Source of the DNA: Xanthomonas sp. 10-10
GTDB taxonomy: Bacteria; Pseudomonadota; Gammaproteobacteria; Xanthomonadales; Xanthomonadaceae
Reading direction: 5' to 3'
DNA: 64,000 bases
Assembly: GCF_040182365.1 (NCBI RefSeq)
Contig: NZ_CP144460.1
Location: forward strand, 4,402,001-4,466,000
In this document: piece after piece, positions 54,706 to 64,000 of the stretch
Position numbering within the stretch: position 1 is the stretch's first letter
How the letters are laid out: each line of letters opens with the position of its first letter
Notes under the pieces: model-generated
Databases searched by the model: none
The model's input: the letters and a program-made list of their open reading frames with translations, nothing else
What the model was told of the DNA's origin: nothing
Translations under genes and position numbers: made by a program

Positions 54706-55842
54706 ATGGCCCCCACTTCTCCCGATCTGCGCGCATTGCTCATATTGCTGCTGGCGGGCGGCCGCAGTCCGCCGCGTCGCGCACTGATGAGCGCCTGTGC
54801 CACCGCGTCCGACATCCTGACTGCCGGGCCCGCCGCCTGGCGCGCAGCCGGCTGCGACGAGCTGCAATCGGAACGGCTGCAGTCGCCTGACCCGCAAACG
54901 ATGGATGCCGCGCTGCGCTGGTGCGAACAGCCCAACCACCATCTGATCGGCTGGCAAGACCCGGACTATCCGGCGCTGCTGCGCCACATCGTCAACCCGC
55001 CGCTGGCGCTGTTCGTGGACGGCGACCCCAATGCGCCGTGGCATCCCGGCGTGGCGGTGGTCGGCAGCCGCTCCGCCACCGCCGGCGGACGCGATCACAC
55101 CCGCGCCTTCGCATCGAGCCTGGCAGCTGCAGGGCTGGGCATCGTCAGCGGCATGGCCGCCGGCGTGGACGCGATCGCGCATGAAGCCGCACTTGCCCAG
55201 CCTGGCGGCATCACTGTGGCGGTGGTGGGCACCGGGGCCGACGTGGCCTATCCCGCGCATCACCGGGCATTACGCGATCGCATCGCCGCACGTGGTGCGG
55301 TGGTCAGCGAATATCTGCCTGGCACCGGGCCGGTCGCTGCGCATTTCCCGGCCCGCAACCGGATCATTGCCGGGCTGGCGCTGGGTACCCTGGTGGTCGA
55401 GGCAGCGATGCGCTCGGGCGCGCTGATCACCGCGCGCCTGGCGGCCGAGGCCGGGCGCGAGGTATTCGCCCTGCCCGGCTCGCTGCACAACCCGCTCGCG
55501 CGCGGCTGCCACCACCTGATCCGCCAGGGCGCGACGCTGGCGCAGGAGCCGGCCCAGGTCACCGAAGGACTGCAACTGCTGTCGGGCGAATTGGCCACTG
55601 CCTTGCGCGAGCGCCTGGCCGCCCCCACTCAGATGCCCAGGACGACGCGCACCACCACCTCCACGCGCCCGGACCCCGACTACCAGCGCTTGTGGCAGGC
55701 GCTGGGCCACGACCCAACCCCTATGGATTCCCTGGTCGAACGCACCGGATTGACGGCCGCCGCGCTGTCCTCCATGCTGCTCATCATGGAACTGGAGGGA
55801 GACGTGGTCACCGAGCACGGTCGCTATACCCGCAATCCCTAG
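54706..55842 (+). CDS. dprA: DNA-processing protein DprA
   Basis: 378 residues from the ATG at 54706; a GTG two codons upstream is possible. The extended Rossmann fold shows [34 protein letters not shown] and [20 protein letters not shown]. The last 60 residues form the C-terminal winged-helix domain found in many DprA proteins. DprA loads RecA on incoming single-stranded DNA during transformation. It is followed by smg after 43 bases, the conserved dprA-smg-topA order. Confidence 0.93.
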   Translation: MAPTSPDLRALLILLLAGGRSPPRRALMSACATASDILTAGPAAWRAAGCDELQSERLQSPDPQTMDAALRWCEQPNHHLIGWQDPDYPALLRHIVNPPLALFVDGDPNAPWHPGVAVVGSRSATAGGRDHTRAFASSLAAAGLGIVSGMAAGVDAIAHEAALAQPGGITVAVVGTGADVAYPAHHRALRDRIAARGAVVSEYLPGTGPVAAHFPARNRIIAGLALGTLVVEAAMRSGALITARLAAEAGREVFALPGSLHNPLARGCHHLIRQGATLAQEPAQVTEGLQLLSGELATALRERLAAPTQMPRTTRTTTSTRPDPDYQRLWQALGHDPTPMDSLVERTGLTAAALSSMLLIMELEGDVVTEHGRYTRNP

Positions 55843-55885
55843 TTTCTTCACCTCCACAGCGTCGCGCGACGCAGGCCGAGGGGCA

Positions 55886-56359
55886 ATGAAAGAGAGCATT
55901 CTCGATGTACTGCTGTACCTGTTTGAACATTATTTCAGCGAAGACGCGGACCTGGTCCGTGACCGTGACTCGCTTCAGAATGGCCTGATCCAGGCCGGCT
56001 TCAGTCCCGCAGAAATCAGCAAGGCGTTCGACTGGCTGGATGCGCTCTCCGAGCAGCGTCCCAGTGTCGCGCGCCCGCATGTCGATGGCCCCGTGCGCAT
56101 CTATCATGGCCCGGAGCTGGACAAGCTCGATGTCGATTGCCGTGGATTTCTGCTGTTCCTCGAGCAACACCGCATTCTCGATGCCGACCAGCGCGAGTTG
56201 GTACTGGACCGCGCCATGGCGTTGGACCAGGACGAGCTGGATCTGGACGACCTCAAATGGGTGGTGCTGATGGTGTTGTTCAATCAGCCGGGCGCAGAAG
56301 CGGCCTATGCCTGGATGGAAACCCAGATGTTCCTGGACGAGCCTGAACCCGTACACTGA
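55886..56359 (+). CDS. smg: Smg family protein (DUF494)
   Basis: 157 residues, normal for the family. It starts [20 protein letters not shown] and contains DWLDALSEQ, the Smg pattern, with a C-terminal [20 protein letters not shown]. The function is unknown; the gene is consistently next to dprA and topA in gammaproteobacteria. Confidence 0.94.
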   Translation: MKESILDVLLYLFEHYFSEDADLVRDRDSLQNGLIQAGFSPAEISKAFDWLDALSEQRPSVARPHVDGPVRIYHGPELDKLDVDCRGFLLFLEQHRILDADQRELVLDRAMALDQDELDLDDLKWVVLMVLFNQPGAEAAYAWMETQMFLDEPEPVH

Positions 56360-56399
56360 GGGCTGAAGCCGCCACGGACGTGCGTGCGAGGGGACGGGG

Positions 56400-57137
56400 A
56401 TGAGCAGTTGGTATTACGCCGAGGGCAACCGCCAGCGGCGTGGCCCGGTGACCGATGCGGTCCTGCTGGGCCTGTATCGCGATCGGCAGATCGCCCTGGA
56501 CACGCTGGTCTGGCGCGAAGGCCTGGACCAGTGGCTGCCGTTGTCGGCCTGCGCCGACACGCTGGGCCCGCCAATTTCCACCGATCTGCACGCGGCGGCG
56601 GCCCCGCCGCCATTGCCGGTGGCAGCAGGGACCCCAGTGGCAGCAGGGACCCCACTCGCCACACCACCTGCACCGCACCTGCACCAGCCGGCCAAGGCGC
56701 CGGCGTGGCCGCTGCTGTTGGTGCTGGGCGCGGTGGCCGGCCTGTTCGTCGTCGTAGCGATGATCGGCATCCTCGCGGCGATCGCACTACCGGCCTACAA
56801 GGATTATCAGAACCGCGCCAAGGTGGCCGAGGCGGTTGCCGCATTGGCGCCGCTGAAGCCACAGATCGCCGAGTTTCTCGCGAGCCAAGGCCGCTGCCCG
56901 GAGAACGGCGATACCGGCTTCCAGACACCTGAGCACTACGCAACCGGCATCCTGGCCAGCGTGCAGATCGGTCGTTTCGATACAAGCGCCTGCGGCATCG
57001 AGGCGCTGCTGCATGCGCCGGGCTCGCCCAGGATCGATGGCAAGGCACTGTGGCTGGATCTGGATGCGGATGCCGGCACCTGGCAGTGCAGTTCCGAGAT
57101 CGACGACAACCAACTTCCGCAAAATTGCCGCGGCTGA
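56400..57137 (+). CDS. GYF_2 domain fused to a pilin-like membrane protein
   Basis: 245 residues. Residues 1-48 (SWYYAEGNRQRRGPVTDAVL, then LVWREGLDQWLPLS) form a GYF_2/DUF4339 domain. A Pro/Ala linker with two copies of VAAGTP leads to one hydrophobic helix (about 100-128, ending ILAAIALPAYKDYQNRAKVA). The IALPAYKDYQ.RAK segment is the hallmark of type IV pilin N-terminal helices, and a pilin-like globular part with three Cys follows. No prepilin peptidase site precedes the helix, so it should remain membrane-anchored with the GYF_2 domain in the cytoplasm. The next gene has the same kind of GYF_2 domain. Confidence 0.8.
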   Translation: MSSWYYAEGNRQRRGPVTDAVLLGLYRDRQIALDTLVWREGLDQWLPLSACADTLGPPISTDLHAAAAPPPLPVAAGTPVAAGTPLATPPAPHLHQPAKAPAWPLLLVLGAVAGLFVVVAMIGILAAIALPAYKDYQNRAKVAEAVAALAPLKPQIAEFLASQGRCPENGDTGFQTPEHYATGILASVQIGRFDTSACGIEALLHAPGSPRIDGKALWLDLDADAGTWQCSSEIDDNQLPQNCRG

Positions 57138-57177
57138 CCGGTCGCCGCACGCACAACGCATCACCCAAGGGGACATC

Positions 57178-58398
57178 ATGACGCAGTGGTATTACGCCGA
57201 CGCACAGCGGCAACGCCAGGGCCCGGTCGACACGGAAACCCTGGCCGCACGCCTGTCGCAGGGCATCATCGACCGTACCAGCCTGGTCTGGCGCGAAGGC
57301 CTGCCGCAGTGGGTCACCCTGAGCGAGGTCGCGTCCGAACTGGGTGTCGACGCGGCAGGCCTTGCCACCACGGAGCCGCCAGTGTATTCGCCGGTGGCCG
57401 CACCCGCCGACTCCGCGCAATGGGCCGCTGCTGCTGCCGAACCGTCGCCCCAGGCAGCGACGCCGGCAACCGACACGCCGTTTGGGACAACCGTGATGCC
57501 GGCCTCAGCTGAACTGGCTGACCCCGCGCTGCGGGACCACCACACAACGGCCGACTATGACCCGGATTCCTCCGGCGCGCCGGCTGCACCCACGGAAACC
57601 ACGTCCTGGTCCGGTTCGCCAACCAACGCCGCGGACGTTTCCGCGCAGCCCGCCCCGACAACGCCGGCTCCGGCGCCGACCGAGACGGTGCCGCCAGCTG
57701 CTGCAGCGCCGTTGCCGAGCGCCTGGGAGACCCCGGTAGCCGCATCGCCGGCTGCTGCTGCCATCGCCCATGACGCGCCGGTGGTGTACGCAGGGCTATG
57801 GCGGCGTGTGGCGGCCAGCATCCTGGACAGCCTGGTGACCACCTTCGCGGTCTACCTGATCGTCATCCCGCTGGTGTTTGTGGTGGCGTTCGGCAGCAGC
57901 CTCGGCGATTCGGCCTCGACGCTGGACGACGGCAGCGCGCTGGGCATCGCCATCGTGGTGATGTCCTACGGCATCGGTCTGGCCATCCCCACGCTGTATT
58001 TCGCCTGGATGCAGTCCAGCCGGCTTCAGGCCAGCCTGGGCAAGCTCGCCTGCGGCATCAAGGTGGTGCGAGCGGACAGCAACGGGGCGCGGGTCGGGTT
58101 CTGGCGCAATGTGCTGCGCTATCTGGCCTATATGCTGATCAGCGTACTCACGCTGGGCATCGGCGCAGTGGTGGCGGCGTTCATGGCCGGCATGTCGCAA
58201 CGCAAGCAGACGCCGCACGACAAGATCTGCGACACCCTGGTCGTGGACCGCTGGGCCTTCACCGACCGTCCGGAGCTGCAGTCGCGCGGCCTGGACACGG
58301 TGTCGATCGTGGTGCTGGCCATCTACGGGGTGATGCTGGTGCTGTCGATCGTGGTCGTGGTGATCATGCTGGCGACGATCGGAATGAGCCAGAGCTAG
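57178..58398 (+). CDS. GYF_2 domain + RDD family membrane protein
   Basis: 406 residues from an ATG with an AAGGGGA ribosome site. The GYF_2 domain is at 1-50 (QWYYADAQRQRQGPVDTETL, then LVWREGLPQWVTLS). A long Ala/Pro/Thr-rich linker (about 60-200) leads to an RDD domain (VYAGLWRRVAASILDSLVTT, where RRVAASILDSL replaces the classical R..A..iD) with four membrane helices, including SLGKLACGIKVVRADSNGARVGFWRNVLRY. The role is unknown; RDD proteins are small transporters or channel-like. Its pairing with the GYF_2-pilin gene 40 bases upstream suggests a common membrane complex. Confidence 0.85.
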   Translation: MTQWYYADAQRQRQGPVDTETLAARLSQGIIDRTSLVWREGLPQWVTLSEVASELGVDAAGLATTEPPVYSPVAAPADSAQWAAAAAEPSPQAATPATDTPFGTTVMPASAELADPALRDHHTTADYDPDSSGAPAAPTETTSWSGSPTNAADVSAQPAPTTPAPAPTETVPPAAAAPLPSAWETPVAASPAAAAIAHDAPVVYAGLWRRVAASILDSLVTTFAVYLIVIPLVFVVAFGSSLGDSASTLDDGSALGIAIVVMSYGIGLAIPTLYFAWMQSSRLQASLGKLACGIKVVRADSNGARVGFWRNVLRYLAYMLISVLTLGIGAVVAAFMAGMSQRKQTPHDKICDTLVVDRWAFTDRPELQSRGLDTVSIVVLAIYGVMLVLSIVVVVIMLATIGMSQS

Positions 58399-58422
58399 CA
58401 GTTCGCGGCGCCGGCCGCTTGA

Positions 58423-58447
58423 CACGGCGGCGTCCGCCGTGATCTTT
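58423..58447 (+). terminator. Rho-independent terminator after the RDD gene
   Basis: A perfect 8-base stem CACGGCGG/CCGCCGTG with a CGT loop is followed by ATCTTTCT, 24 bases after the stop codon. Confidence 0.65.
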
Positions 58448-58462
58448 CTAATAATACAACTG

Positions 58463-58488
58463 AACGCCCGGGAGCATTCCCGGGCGTT
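58463..58488. terminator. Second hairpin between the RDD gene and topA
   Basis: A perfect 11-base stem AACGCCCGGGA/TCCCGGGCGTT with a GCAT loop. There is no T tract on either strand. Confidence 0.5.
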
Positions 58489-58579
58489 AACGTGTGGGAA
58501 ACGGCCGATCTGCTTCCCTCGACCGGCCAATTAGGCCACGCTACCCGCCCCCCGGGCTCTGCCCCAAGAATTTGCCACC

Positions 58580-61093
<2,514 letters not shown>

Positions 61094-61101
61094 GGCAGCG
61101 C

Positions 61102-61665
61102 ATGGACCACACGCTGAGCCTGGACAGCGCCATCGCCACCCTGCAAACGGGCGGCGTGATCGCTTACCCGACCGAAGCGGTCTGGGGGCTGGGCTGCGAC
61201 CCGGCGCAGCAGGCAGCCGTGCTGCGCCTGCTGCAGATCAAGCGGCGCCCTGTCGACAAGGGAGTGATCGTGGTGGCGTCCGGCATCGAGGTGCTGCGCG
61301 ACTGGGTCGACATCGACGCGCTGGAACCGGCACGCCGGGATGAAGTACTGGCCAGCTGGCCAGGCCCGCATACCTGGATCCTGCCGGTCACCTCCCGCGC
61401 GCCGCACTGGGTCACCGGCACGCACGATGGGCTGGCCGTGCGCATCAGCGCGCACCCGGTCGTGGTAGCGCTGTGCGCGGCCTGGGGGGCGCCGCTGGTG
61501 TCCACCAGCGCCAACCTGGCCGGCGAGCCGCCGGCGCGCAGCCGCGAGGCCCTGGACCCGGCACTGCTGGCGACCATCGACGGCGTGGTGGCGGGCGATG
61601 TCGGTGGGCTGGCGCAGCCCACCCCGATCCGCGACGCACGCACCGGCCAGGTCCTGCGCGACTGA
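61102..61665 (+). CDS. tsaC: L-threonylcarbamoyladenylate synthase (YrdC/Sua5)
   Basis: 187 residues, the short YrdC length without a Sua5 C-terminal domain. The motifs GVIAYPTEAVWGLGCDP, LLQIKRRPVDKGVIVVAS, VRISAHPVVVALCAAWGAPL and VSTSANLAGEP mark the KxR/SxN active site. It makes the threonylcarbamoyl-AMP used for t6A37 of ANN-decoding tRNAs. It lies directly after topA. Confidence 0.95.
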   Translation: MDHTLSLDSAIATLQTGGVIAYPTEAVWGLGCDPAQQAAVLRLLQIKRRPVDKGVIVVASGIEVLRDWVDIDALEPARRDEVLASWPGPHTWILPVTSRAPHWVTGTHDGLAVRISAHPVVVALCAAWGAPLVSTSANLAGEPPARSREALDPALLATIDGVVAGDVGGLAQPTPIRDARTGQVLRD

Positions 61666-62091
61666 CGCCGAGCTGGATCCAGCCAGCGCCACAGACAAGG
61701 CGCGGCGTCCGGAAGACGATCAACCGCTAGCCCCGCTGCCCGCCTATCCCAGAGCGGCCTGGCGCATCGGCGCGACACACGACCTCGACCCGCCGGCATC
61801 CTCCGCTCCAGCCACGGCCACGGCGCCACGGCTGGCGGCCCAGGCAACCGACAGCGGCCGCGAGCGGGGACTGCGCGTCACGCGTCACGCGTCACGCGTC
61901 GCGGCGGCTTGGCAGCGTCAGGCTGCGCGGTGGCCAGCCCTAACGCGGCCTGACCACGCCCCATCCCCCAACAGCGGCGTTCGGCGCAGGCCGGCGCTCC
62001 CGGCCGATCCGGCCATGCCGCCGCCACCGCGTCTGCGCGCGCAGCGACCATCCCCTTGGCGGCGCGGCCGCCAAACGCGCACACTCGCCAC
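61666..62091. other. Intergenic with a heptamer repeat
   Basis: 426 bases; no gene is convincing. A tandem repeat of GCGTCAC (three perfect units and one variant) lies at 61875-61902. The end of the gap contains no strong ribosome site for the following gene. Confidence 0.5.
61875..61902 (+). repeat. Tandem heptamer GCGTCAC, 3-4 units
   Basis: Units at 61875, 61882 and 61889 are identical, and that at 61896 reads GCGTCGC. Heptamer arrays are common variable-number loci in Xanthomonas. Confidence 0.7.
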
Positions 62092-62850
62092 ATGCGCACT
62101 CTTCCAACCTTGTTGTTGCTGGCCTGCGCGCTGCCCGCCCTGGCGGCAAGCACGGCCGCCAAGCCGGACCCGAACGTGCGGGTCTACCGCTGCGTCAGCA
62201 GCACCGGGACCGTGGCCCTGCAGGATGCACCATGCAGCAGCGGCCGCCAGCAGGTGCTGGACATGCAGCGCCCGCAGGACCCGCCGCCGCGACCGCAACG
62301 TCTGCAGGCACCCGCCCCGCCCCCGGCCGCGCCATCGCGCGAGGTTCGCATCGTCACCGTGCAACCGCCGCAGCCGATGTACGAGTGCACCACCGAGGAC
62401 GGCGAGCGCTATACCAGCGACAGCCCGGAAGGCAATCCGCGCTGGGTGCCGACCTGGGGGCCGGCCTATGTGGGCAATGCGGTTGGCCCGCCGATCAGCG
62501 GCGGCGGCATCCAGCGTCCGCCGATCTCGGTCAGCCCGCGTCCGGCGATTGCCGTGCAGGGTGGCGCCGGGCGGGGCAGCATCCGCGGCAGTGCCAGCTT
62601 CGGCGCAGGCGGCTATCAGGACGGTTACCACGGCGGCTACGGCGGCACGGTGATCGTGCCCTACGGCAACGTGCAAATCCGCGACCAATGCCATGCCCTG
62701 CCCGAGCAGGAAGTCTGCGCGCGGCTGGCAGACCGCCGCTGGGAGCTGATCCGCCGCTACAACAGCGCGCTGCAGAGCGAACGCCAGGAGCTCAGCCGCG
62801 AACAACGCGGCATCGAAGCGCGCCAGCAACGCGACTGCGGCGGCGCATGA
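62092..62850 (+). CDS. DUF4124-containing secreted protein
   Basis: 252 residues. A signal peptide (1-19, ending LAAS) is followed by a DUF4124 module (VRVYRCVSSTGTVALQDAPC) and a Pro-rich linker. A second short Cys-containing segment (PMYECTTEDGERYTSDSPEG) and a Gly/Tyr-rich stretch (GGYQDGYHGGYGGTV) come next. The C-terminus has three Cys and a charged helix. The location should be periplasm or outer membrane; the function is unknown. The stop overlaps the ATG of the next, related gene. The start at 62092 was chosen for the signal peptide. Confidence 0.82.
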   Translation: MRTLPTLLLLACALPALAASTAAKPDPNVRVYRCVSSTGTVALQDAPCSSGRQQVLDMQRPQDPPPRPQRLQAPAPPPAAPSREVRIVTVQPPQPMYECTTEDGERYTSDSPEGNPRWVPTWGPAYVGNAVGPPISGGGIQRPPISVSPRPAIAVQGGAGRGSIRGSASFGAGGYQDGYHGGYGGTVIVPYGNVQIRDQCHALPEQEVCARLADRRWELIRRYNSALQSERQELSREQRGIEARQQRDCGGA

Positions 62851-63500
62851 GCCGCACCCTGCTGCTGGCGCTGCTGCTGAGCTGGGTGCCGGGCGCCAAT
62901 GCCCAGGACGTGGCCATCTACCGCTGCACCGATCCCACCGGCGCGCTTACCGTGCAGAACATGCCGTGCCCGAAGGGCATGCAGCAACAGAAGAAAATGA
63001 TGACCGCACCGGCGGCGGTGCCATTCGCACCAAGCGGCACGCCTGCCCCTGCGCCAATGCGTCCTGCACATCCTGCGCAGCCAGCGCCCGCCGCACCTGC
63101 GGCCGCGCCGCCAGCGCCGACAGCCGCATCGACGCCAGCGCCGATGACCTCCACCTCCACCCTGCCTCCGCCGCCGTTGTTCGAATGCACCGCGCACGAC
63201 AATGGCCGCTACTTCACCGAAGACCGCGAGCCGGCCACGCGCTGCCTGCCGATGCAGACCACCAACCTGGCCGGTGGGCCGGCGACCGGCGGCGGCAGCG
63301 CCTGCGAAGTGGTCACCGACCGCTGCGCACCGGTGCCGGACCAGAGCCTGTGCGAGGCCTGGCGCAAGCGCGCCGAGCAGGCCGAGGCGACCTGGCGCTT
63401 CTCCGACGAGGCGCAATCGGCCGAACGCAAGCAGCGCTACGACCAGATGCGCCGGGTGCTGGACGAAAGCCGCTGCGCCAATCCGTCCATCACGCCGTAA
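62847..63500 (+). CDS. DUF4124-containing secreted protein, paralogue
   Basis: 217 residues with the same plan as the upstream product: signal peptide (1-19, ending ANAQ), DUF4124 module (VAIYRCTDPTGALTVQNMPC), Pro/Ala linker with many AP repeats, a second ECTAHDNGRYFTEDREP segment, then a C-terminal part with Cys residues and a helix with WRKRAEQAEATW. It arose by tandem duplication. The ATG overlaps the previous TGA, so both are translated from one message. The function is unknown. Confidence 0.83.
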   Translation: MSRTLLLALLLSWVPGANAQDVAIYRCTDPTGALTVQNMPCPKGMQQQKKMMTAPAAVPFAPSGTPAPAPMRPAHPAQPAPAAPAAAPPAPTAASTPAPMTSTSTLPPPPLFECTAHDNGRYFTEDREPATRCLPMQTTNLAGGPATGGGSACEVVTDRCAPVPDQSLCEAWRKRAEQAEATWRFSDEAQSAERKQRYDQMRRVLDESRCANPSITP

Positions 63501-63713
63501 TGCTGCAACCGGCGTTGCAGCGCCGTGCCGCCGGTGTGCCAGCGCGGCGCCTGCGCGTTGCACGAGCCGCACGCGCGCCTGCCCGCTGTGCAGTCACCTG
63601 CCTCGCGCACAGGCGCCGCCGACAAAACAGGCGCAACGGCGGTTTTGCGCATGCATGCGCATCTTCCGATGCCATGCACAAGCCGCTATCCGCGTGCGTT
63701 GCGCGCAGTCGCG

Positions 63714-64000
63714 TCAGAAGCCGTAGCGCAAGAATCCGCCATCCACCGCGATGCACTCGCCGGTGATGTAACTGGCGGCCGGCAGACACAGAAAACCCAC
63801 CGCAGCGGCGACTTCTTCCGGTTCGCCGATGCGGCGCATCGGGGTGCGGTCGATCACCTGTTCGTAGTAATCCGGGTCCGACAACGGGCCGGAGGTACGA
63901 CGCGTACGGATGTACCACGGCGCCACCGCATTGACGCGGATGCCGTCTTCGGCCCATTCCACCGCCAGGTTGCGCGTCATCTGCTGCAGTGCGGCCTTGG
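63714..64000 (-). CDS. Short-chain dehydrogenase/reductase, 3' part
   Basis: The C-terminal about 95 residues of an SDR; the start lies beyond the right edge. The catalytic Lys is visible in the [16 protein letters not shown] segment, followed by [13 protein letters not shown] (conserved Asn-x-x-x-Pro), [20 protein letters not shown] and [15 protein letters not shown]. The pattern is that of the tropinone reductase/FabG-like classical SDR group using NAD(P)H. The substrate cannot be told. Confidence 0.9.
   Translation of the reverse strand, partial: KAALQQMTRNLAVEWAEDGIRVNAVAPWYIRTRRTSGPLSDPDYYEQVIDRTPMRRIGEPEEVAAAVGFLCLPAASYITGECIAVDGGFLRYGF

Overview
The window looks like a chromosomal segment of a Xanthomonas species. 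It is GC-rich with dense, short-spaced genes. It carries the Xanthomonadales gene order rsmB-fmt-def / LysM-dprA-smg-topA-tsaC, an RpoD with the usual acidic insert, DUF2894 and DUF4124 proteins, an intergenic nested inverted repeat that I recall from Xanthomonas genomes, and an effector with the C-terminal domain (XVIPCD) used by the Xanthomonadales bacteria-killing type IV secretion system. These identifications are from motif reading only; no database search was run.

Left part (1-28.1 kb): the 3' end of a DUF2894 gene; an ABC exporter operon (ATPase plus two DUF3526-type permeases); a hotdog-fold DUF4442 protein; a secreted M14 metallopeptidase; a divergent LysR/RidA pair; a porin, small periplasmic binding protein and chemoreceptor operon ending in a strong terminator; a secreted NUC1 nuclease; small conserved genes; a divergent ClC channel with CBS domains; a ParD-like and methionine aminopeptidase pair; an HxlR regulator; copper-delivery genes (PCu(A)C, SCO, DUF2946); an isochorismatase-like hydrolase; a GlxA-type AraC regulator; an NmrA-like reductase with a LysR remnant; and a TetR/flavoprotein divergent pair sharing an operator.

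Accessory region (28.1-36.4 kb): this is the most unusual part. It starts with a terminator and a leader resembling the C4 antisense RNA of P4-like elements, followed by two overlapping small genes. It then holds a DUF5677-like gene, an Imm11 (DUF1629) immunity gene directly upstream of a 946-residue AHH-nuclease/XVIPCD toxin, a markedly AT-rich Ser/Thr kinase with an unassigned C-terminal half, and gene debris. It ends at a tRNA-Ile2(CAU) gene. A 13-base near-copy of the tRNA 3' end lies at 29060. The region reads as a mosaic of decayed mobile DNA carrying interbacterial-competition and possibly defence functions.

Right part (36.4-64 kb): mostly housekeeping genes. rpoD, dtd, an LpxL-like acyltransferase, a GNAT, ribA and two bacterial PH-domain membrane proteins come first. 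An envelope-sugar cluster follows (CDP-glycerol transferase-like, GT2, O-antigen ligase-like, ArnT-like). Then come rsmB/fmt/def, a LysM protein, dprA, smg, a GYF_2-pilin fusion and a GYF_2-RDD protein, topA with a Lys/Ala tail, tsaC, two DUF4124 secreted proteins, and a short-chain dehydrogenase cut by the window edge.
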